Assembly: GCA_938039145.1 (NCBI GenBank)
Contig: CALHVG010000059.1
Location: forward strand, 61,779-125,778
DNA length: 64,000 nt
Reading direction: 5' to 3'
Source: an uncultured Treponema sp.
Lineage (GTDB): Bacteria; Spirochaetota; Spirochaetia; Treponematales; Treponemataceae
Shown: positions 60,564 to 64,000 of the stretch, piece after piece
Layout of the letters: each line of letters starts with the position of its first letter
Position numbering within the stretch: position 1 is the stretch's first letter
Notes under the pieces: generated by a model
What the model was told of the DNA's origin: nothing
Databases searched by the model: none
Seen by the model: only the letters and a program-made list of their open reading frames with translations
Position numbers and translations under genes: made by a program

Positions 60564-61613
60564 TCAATCGAACAGAATGCCCTGACTAGACGCAGAGTCC
60601 TTGGGAAAATTCATTCCAAGATGCTCATATGCCTTTGGGGTAACTATTCTTCCTCGAGGGGTTCTTTGCAAAAGACCTTTCTGAATCAGGTACGGCTCAT
60701 AATAGTCCTCAAGCGTGTCAAGGCTTTCGCCTATGCTTATCGCAAGCGTCTCCGCCCCGACAGGTCCTCCTGAAAAATTGTTGATTATCGAAAGAAGGAT
60801 TTCCCTATCGTATTTTTCAAGCCCCAGCACGTCTATTTCAAGCCGGCTGAGTCCCATCTTGACCGTTCCAAGGGAAATCACAGGAGAACCTGAAACCTGA
60901 GCGAAATCCCTCATGCGTCGTAAAACCCTATTTGCAACACGTGGGGTTCCCCTGCAACATTCTGCAAGAAGAAGCGAAGCATCCTCGTCTATCGACACCT
61001 CAAGAATTTTCGCTGACCTTTTTATGATTCTTGAAAGTTCTTCGTTCGTATAAAAATCAAAACGTGGAATGAAACCGAAACGGCTTCTTAGCGGACTTGA
61101 AACGCTTCCTGCCTTCGTTGTCGCCCCAATCAAAGTGAACGGCGGAATAGGAATCCGCACTGTCCTAGCCGCAGGTCCTTGCCCGATAATCCAGTCCAAC
61201 TCATAGTCTTCCATAGCGACATAAAGCATCTCTTCTATCGCAGGCTTCAAACGATGGATTTCATCTATAAAAAAAACAGTCCGTTCGGTGATTGTGCTTA
61301 GAATTCCTGCCAGATCCTTGGGTTTGTCCAAGGCGGGCGCACCCGTAACCTTGAAATCAACGCCAAGTTCATTTGCAGTAATCTGAGCAAGGGTGGTTTT
61401 TCCAAGCCCCGGAGGACCTATAAGAAGAAGATGATCCAGCGGCTCTTCCCTGTCTTTGGCAGCTTTTATAAAAGTGCCAAGGTTTTTCTTGATTCCTTCC
61501 TGCCCCAGAAAATCCTTCAGCAGTTTTGGGCGAAGCCTGTTGTCGTTGTCCTCAAGATTCGAAATGTCCGCCCGCACAATGGAATTGAAGACAGTATCCT
61601 TAAAATCTTTCAT
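60564..61613 (-). CDS. ruvB: Holliday junction branch migration helicase RuvB
   Basis: A 349-residue AAA+ ATPase. Walker A is IGPPGLGKTTLA, Walker B is FFIDEIHRLKPAIEEMLY, and sensor region IPPFTLIGATTKAGSVSSPL with the arginine finger RSRFG follow. The C-terminal winged helix has RTPRGRIVTPKAYEHLG. It drives branch migration with RuvA, whose gene lies three bases upstream. Confidence 0.97.
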   Translation of the reverse strand: MKDFKDTVFNSIVRADISNLEDNDNRLRPKLLKDFLGQEGIKKNLGTFIKAAKDREEPLDHLLLIGPPGLGKTTLAQITANELGVDFKVTGAPALDKPKDLAGILSTITERTVFFIDEIHRLKPAIEEMLYVAMEDYELDWIIGQGPAARTVRIPIPPFTLIGATTKAGSVSSPLRSRFGFIPRFDFYTNEELSRIIKRSAKILEVSIDEDASLLLAECCRGTPRVANRVLRRMRDFAQVSGSPVISLGTVKMGLSRLEIDVLGLEKYDREILLSIINNFSGGPVGAETLAISIGESLDTLEDYYEPYLIQKGLLQRTPRGRIVTPKAYEHLGMNFPKDSASSQGILFD

Positions 61614-61616
61614 AGA

Positions 61617-62231
61617 CTAACTGAGTTCCACGATGGCAAGCCTGAAAAGATGATCCTCCCTGTCCTTTTGGCTTTTTTTCACAAAATCCGGCTCGGAAGA
61701 AAGTTTTTCCGCAAGTTCCATTATCTTTGCTTTGGCAAGATTTTTGTCGTACCCCATTGAAACAAGGGAGGCGACCGCATCATCGTACGGAGAAGAAGGC
61801 GACGAAGATGAAGATTTGTAATCGTCGGGAATCGAAAGTTTTCCTTTAAGAGCAAGCATCATTTTTCCGGCAGTCTTTTTTCCGACTCCCGGAATCTTTT
61901 CAAGAATATCGACATCGCCACTTTCAAGGATTTCAAAAAGACGTTTGGAATTAACGCCGCTCATAATCTTTACGGCAGCCTTCGGACCTACCCCGTCAAC
62001 CCTAAGAAGGTCAAGGAACAGAAGCCTTTCCTCGGGAGAGGCAAAACCGTAAAGATTCATGAGACTTTCCGTGTGATGAAGCCAAGTGAATACCCGCACC
62101 TCTTTTCCGGTTTCAGGAAGCATATCGATGTTCGAATCGGGCATACAGATATCCCACTCAATGCCGTTTGCTTCAATAAAAAGCTGCTTGGAATTTTTTC
62201 CCGTAACAATGCCGATAATCGAATTGAACAT
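61617..62231 (-). CDS. ruvA: Holliday junction DNA-binding protein RuvA
   Basis: A 204-residue RuvA. The N-terminal OB fold starts MFNSIIGIVTGKNSKQLFIE. Two helix-hairpin-helix motifs follow (LLRVDGVGPKAAVKIM and LEKIPGVGKKTAGKMM). A flexible Ser/Pro linker (SSSSPSSPYDD) leads to the C-terminal domain that contacts RuvB. It binds four-way junctions as a tetramer. The order is ruvC-ruvA-ruvB-queA, with 48 bases between ruvC and ruvA. Confidence 0.97.
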   Translation of the reverse strand: MFNSIIGIVTGKNSKQLFIEANGIEWDICMPDSNIDMLPETGKEVRVFTWLHHTESLMNLYGFASPEERLLFLDLLRVDGVGPKAAVKIMSGVNSKRLFEILESGDVDILEKIPGVGKKTAGKMMLALKGKLSIPDDYKSSSSSPSSPYDDAVASLVSMGYDKNLAKAKIMELAEKLSSEPDFVKKSQKDREDHLFRLAIVELS

Positions 62232-62279
62232 GGATTTATTGTATCAGAAATCCGCTTCCATGAATACAAGGCGCATATT

Positions 62280-62822
62280 TCAACACATAGTATAGTGAAT
62301 GTGCGTTATTGCGCACGCCAAGGCATCTGCGGCATGGTCAGGATTCGGTTTTTCCTTCAGATTCAAAAGAAGCTGGACATATTGTTCTACAAGATTCTTG
62401 TCCGCCCTGCTTGAACCTGTAACCGCCTTCTTTATCTGGTTCGGCTTATATTCACAAAGCGGAATTGCATTTTCCGCAAGACAAAGAGTCTCAACACCCT
62501 TGGCTTCCGCCACGCCGATTCCGCTTGTTACATTCTTTACAAAAAAAAGCTCCTCCATCGCGCCTTCGTTCGGCTTAAATTCATCTATGACAGCCTGAAG
62601 CCTTGAATGAATCGAAAGAAGCCGTTCCTGCAAAGGTTCTTTAGCCCCTGTATGAATGCAGCCGTAGCTTACCATCCTGTATCTGCCGTTTGAAAAATCC
62701 ACGATTCCAAAACCTGTGTTCGCAAGTCCCGGATCAAGACCGATGACACGCCTAACTTTTCCAAAACATTGGACATTTTGAGTTCCCGGAAGTTCCGTGA
62801 ACGAAAAATTCCTGTTGACCAT
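62280..62822 (-). CDS. ruvC: Holliday junction resolvase RuvC, N-terminally extended
   Basis: A 180-residue RuvC. The catalytic acidic residues are in VIGLDPGLANTGFGIVD, MEELFFVKNVTSG and PDHAADALACAITH. It cuts Holliday junctions. Most RuvC proteins begin a few residues before IGLDPG; here about 22 residues precede that point (NRNFSFTELPGTQNVQCFGK). There is no ATG, GTG or TTG in frame within that stretch, so the ATG at 62822 is the only ordinary start. It lies six bases after a TATAAT box and has no Shine-Dalgarno sequence. Confidence 0.93.
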   Translation of the reverse strand: MVNRNFSFTELPGTQNVQCFGKVRRVIGLDPGLANTGFGIVDFSNGRYRMVSYGCIHTGAKEPLQERLLSIHSRLQAVIDEFKPNEGAMEELFFVKNVTSGIGVAEAKGVETLCLAENAIPLCEYKPNQIKKAVTGSSRADKNLVEQYVQLLLNLKEKPNPDHAADALACAITHIHYTMC

Positions 62823-62828
62823 GCAAAA

Positions 62829-62834
62829 ATTATA
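62829..62834 (-). promoter_or_regulatory. Candidate -10 box of ruvC
   Basis: A perfect TATAAT on the minus strand ends six bases before the ruvC ATG. The -35 region falls in the T tract of the yebC terminator and has no good hexamer. Confidence 0.4.
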
Positions 62835-62845
62835 CAGATTAGAAC

Positions 62846-62877
62846 AAAAAAAATCCCGAACTTCTATATTCGGGATT
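62846..62877 (-). terminator. Intrinsic terminator of yebC
   Basis: AATCCCGAA (62852-62860) and TTCGGGATT (62869-62877) form a nine-base stem with an eight-base loop, followed on the minus strand by eight T (62846-62853, partly in the stem). It separates yebC from ruvC. Confidence 0.88.
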
Positions 62878-62918
62878 CCAAAATAAGGCGAAATATTTAT
62901 ACCGCCTGAGTGAAAATT

Positions 62919-63662
62919 CTATTCCTCAGGTTCAAAATCTTCGGGGAATTCAGCGGTGTGATAAACGTTCTGAACGTCGTCATTGTCCTCAAGTTTATCT
63001 ATCAGCTTCTGAATCTTAACTGCGGTCTCTTTATCAACCGCCGTGTATGCGTCAGGAACAAGCCCCACGTCCGCAGAAAGAGTTTCAAATCCTTTCTCAT
63101 TCAAAGCGTCCGCAACCGCAGAGAACGCATCCGGAGTCGTGGTAACAGTGATTATTCCATCCTCGTTTACAATGTCATCTGCGCCCGCCTCAAGAGCGAC
63201 TTCCATCACATCGTCTTCGCTAACCTTCTCGGCATCCAACTCGATAGTTCCCTTTCTCTGGAACATTCGAGAAACCGAACCGGTCGTTCCAAGGTTTCCG
63301 CCGTTTTTTGTGAATACATTACGAACATCTGCGGCGGCACGGTTTTTGTTGTCCGTAAGAACCTCGACCATCACGGCTACACCGCCTGCAGCATATCCCT
63401 CATACACAAGTTCCTCGTATGCGGCTCCTCCGTCCTCACCTGTTCCCTTCTTTATGGCACGCTCAATGTTGTCTTTAGGCATATTGGCGGCCCTTGCCTT
63501 TATTATCACAGTCCTCAATCGTGGATTCGAGTTAGGGTCTCCCCCGCCCATACGTGCGGCAATGGAAATTTCCTTGATGAATTTAGTGAAAATCTTACCA
63601 CGTTTGGCATCGGCAAGACCTTTTGCATGTTTTATGGTCGCCCATTTACTGTGTCCTGACAT
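62919..63662 (-). CDS. yebC: YebC/PmpR family protein
   Basis: A 247-residue YebC-family protein beginning SGHSKWATIKHAKGLADAKR, with GGDPNSNPRLRTVIIKARAA, NMPKDNIERAIKKGTGE and YEGYAAGGVAVMVEVLTDNK. Family members are DNA-binding regulators in some bacteria and have been linked to relief of ribosome stalling in others. It often neighbours ruvC, as here. A TTGACA-N17-TATCAT promoter and a GAGG ribosome site precede the ATG. Confidence 0.95.
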   Translation of the reverse strand: MSGHSKWATIKHAKGLADAKRGKIFTKFIKEISIAARMGGGDPNSNPRLRTVIIKARAANMPKDNIERAIKKGTGEDGGAAYEELVYEGYAAGGVAVMVEVLTDNKNRAAADVRNVFTKNGGNLGTTGSVSRMFQRKGTIELDAEKVSEDDVMEVALEAGADDIVNEDGIITVTTTPDAFSAVADALNEKGFETLSADVGLVPDAYTAVDKETAVKIQKLIDKLEDNDDVQNVYHTAEFPEDFEPEE

Positions 63663-63699
63663 TCGGAACCTCTCAATATTGAATTAAAGTAGCAGTTTG

Positions 63700-63728
63700 A
63701 TGATACGCAGAAACAAAAATCATGTCAA
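63700..63728 (-). promoter_or_regulatory. Sigma-70 promoter of yebC
   Basis: Minus-strand TTGACA (63723-63728), 17 bases, TATCAT (63700-63705). The predicted leader is about 31 bases long. Confidence 0.75.
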
Positions 63729-63744
63729 TATTTCATGAATTCGG

Positions 63745-63840
63745 GCGGAATATCTTCTCCCACTCGCCTTCCAAAGCCCGCTTGCGCTCGGTGTCGCTTC
63801 GCTCCCCTGCTTCGCACTTTTCCACGCTCGGCGCAGAGCT
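63745..63840. repeat. GC-rich intergenic block with repeated GCTTCGCTC-like units
   Basis: The block repeats short related units (GCTTGCGCTCGG, GTCGCTTCGCTCC, CTGCTTCGCAC, CACGCTCGGCGC) and is far richer in G+C than its flanks. It resembles a dispersed intergenic repeat rather than a gene. Other copies would need a genome search. Confidence 0.45.
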
Positions 63841-64000
63841 TCGTATAAACAAAAACATTTCCTCCCAAGAATAAAATACATCGCACTATATTTGTGTAAA
63901 AGCAAAAAGAGACATCAAGGTAGTAAAAAATTACTTGCATTATACATATAGCGGTTATAGAATAATACAAAACCAAATAACAGGCGGTATTGACACAGAT

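Larger units (their letters stand above)
63663..64000. other. Intergenic region with promoter and GC-rich repeat-like block
   Basis: No supported gene in 338 bases. It holds the yebC promoter, a GC-rich block (about 63745-63840) and an AT-rich right end with TTGACA near 63986-63995 that could be the -35 of a rightward promoter beyond the window. Short frames across the block are not convincing proteins. Confidence 0.65.

Noticed and set aside
62910..63687. Plus-strand frames of 249 and 214 codons over yebC
   Set aside because: YebC on the minus strand has clear family motifs, promoter and terminator; the opposite frames have neither motifs nor start signals.
63720..63976. 61- and 83-codon frames at the right end
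   Set aside because: They cross the GC-rich repeat-like block, show no ribosome site, and read as repeat-derived Arg/Gly/Ala-rich sequence.
1..64000. tRNA, rRNA or tmRNA genes
   Set aside because: Intergenic gaps were read on both strands and no cloverleaf or tmRNA-like segment was found; gaps are mostly under 200 bases.

Overview
The window reads as a chromosomal segment of a spirochaete, most likely a Treponema of moderate G+C. The main reason is the left 17 kb, all on the minus strand: flbD-motA-motB-fliL-fliM-fliY-fliO-fliP-fliQ-fliR-flhB-flhA-flhF-flhG-(hypothetical)-whiG-fapA. This is the treponemal fla operon order, including FliY and a WhiG-type flagellar sigma factor. A long, eukaryote-like type 2 isoleucyl-tRNA synthetase fits too. 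No rRNA, tRNA, insertion sequence, prophage or CRISPR array was seen. Species cannot be named from this sequence alone.

Layout. 1-16860: flagellar export gate, switch, stator and assembly regulators, with two hypothetical genes and a partial gene at the left edge. 17127-19196: an OmpR-type two-component pair divergent from flbD. 19205-23623: hemW, a signal peptidase I homologue, smpB, a secreted protein, a threonylcarbamoyl-AMP synthase and a FtsB-like septum protein. 23772-30503: a very acidic repetitive protein, two tandem MptE/Maf-like (DUF115) proteins and a membrane protein with a degenerate GGDEF domain. 30505-37074: TPR lipoprotein, upp, lipoprotein, ileS, flavodoxin. 37391-44253: secreted protein, thiI, outer-membrane-type protein, family 4 uracil-DNA glycosylase, priA. 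44278-50952: a minus-strand cluster dxs-folP-cdaA-cdaR-acpS-DUF2225-truA that joins isoprenoid, folate, c-di-AMP and acyl-carrier functions. 51073-52395: rpoZ-miaA and a tiny ribosomal-type gene. 52520-55459: an accessory, ORFan-rich patch with a hairpin array, a small outer-membrane-type protein, a broken duplicate, two lipoprotein genes (one frameshifted) and a 25-A tract. 55660-58052: infC-rpmI-rplT, a ZapB-like/zapA pair and a DUF188 gene. 58049-63662: HD-GYP phosphodiesterase, queA, ruvB-ruvA-ruvC, yebC.

Regulatory signals are unusually readable. Several sigma-70-type promoters with 17-18 bp spacers can be seen, including an exact TTGACA-N17-TATAAT before rpoZ. In at least six genes the -10 box ends only 6-9 bases before an ATG that has no Shine-Dalgarno sequence, which suggests leaderless mRNAs. 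Other points of interest: dxs has no ordinary start codon where homology and the ribosome site place it; two intrinsic terminators are built into the start of the next gene; a dyad operator lies by the flavodoxin promoter; and the signal peptidase homologue has Arg in place of its catalytic Lys. No clearly new multi-gene defence or metabolic system was found. The best candidates for new biology are the MptE-like/degenerate-GGDEF block at 26254-30503 and the unstable lipoprotein patch at 53136-55527.
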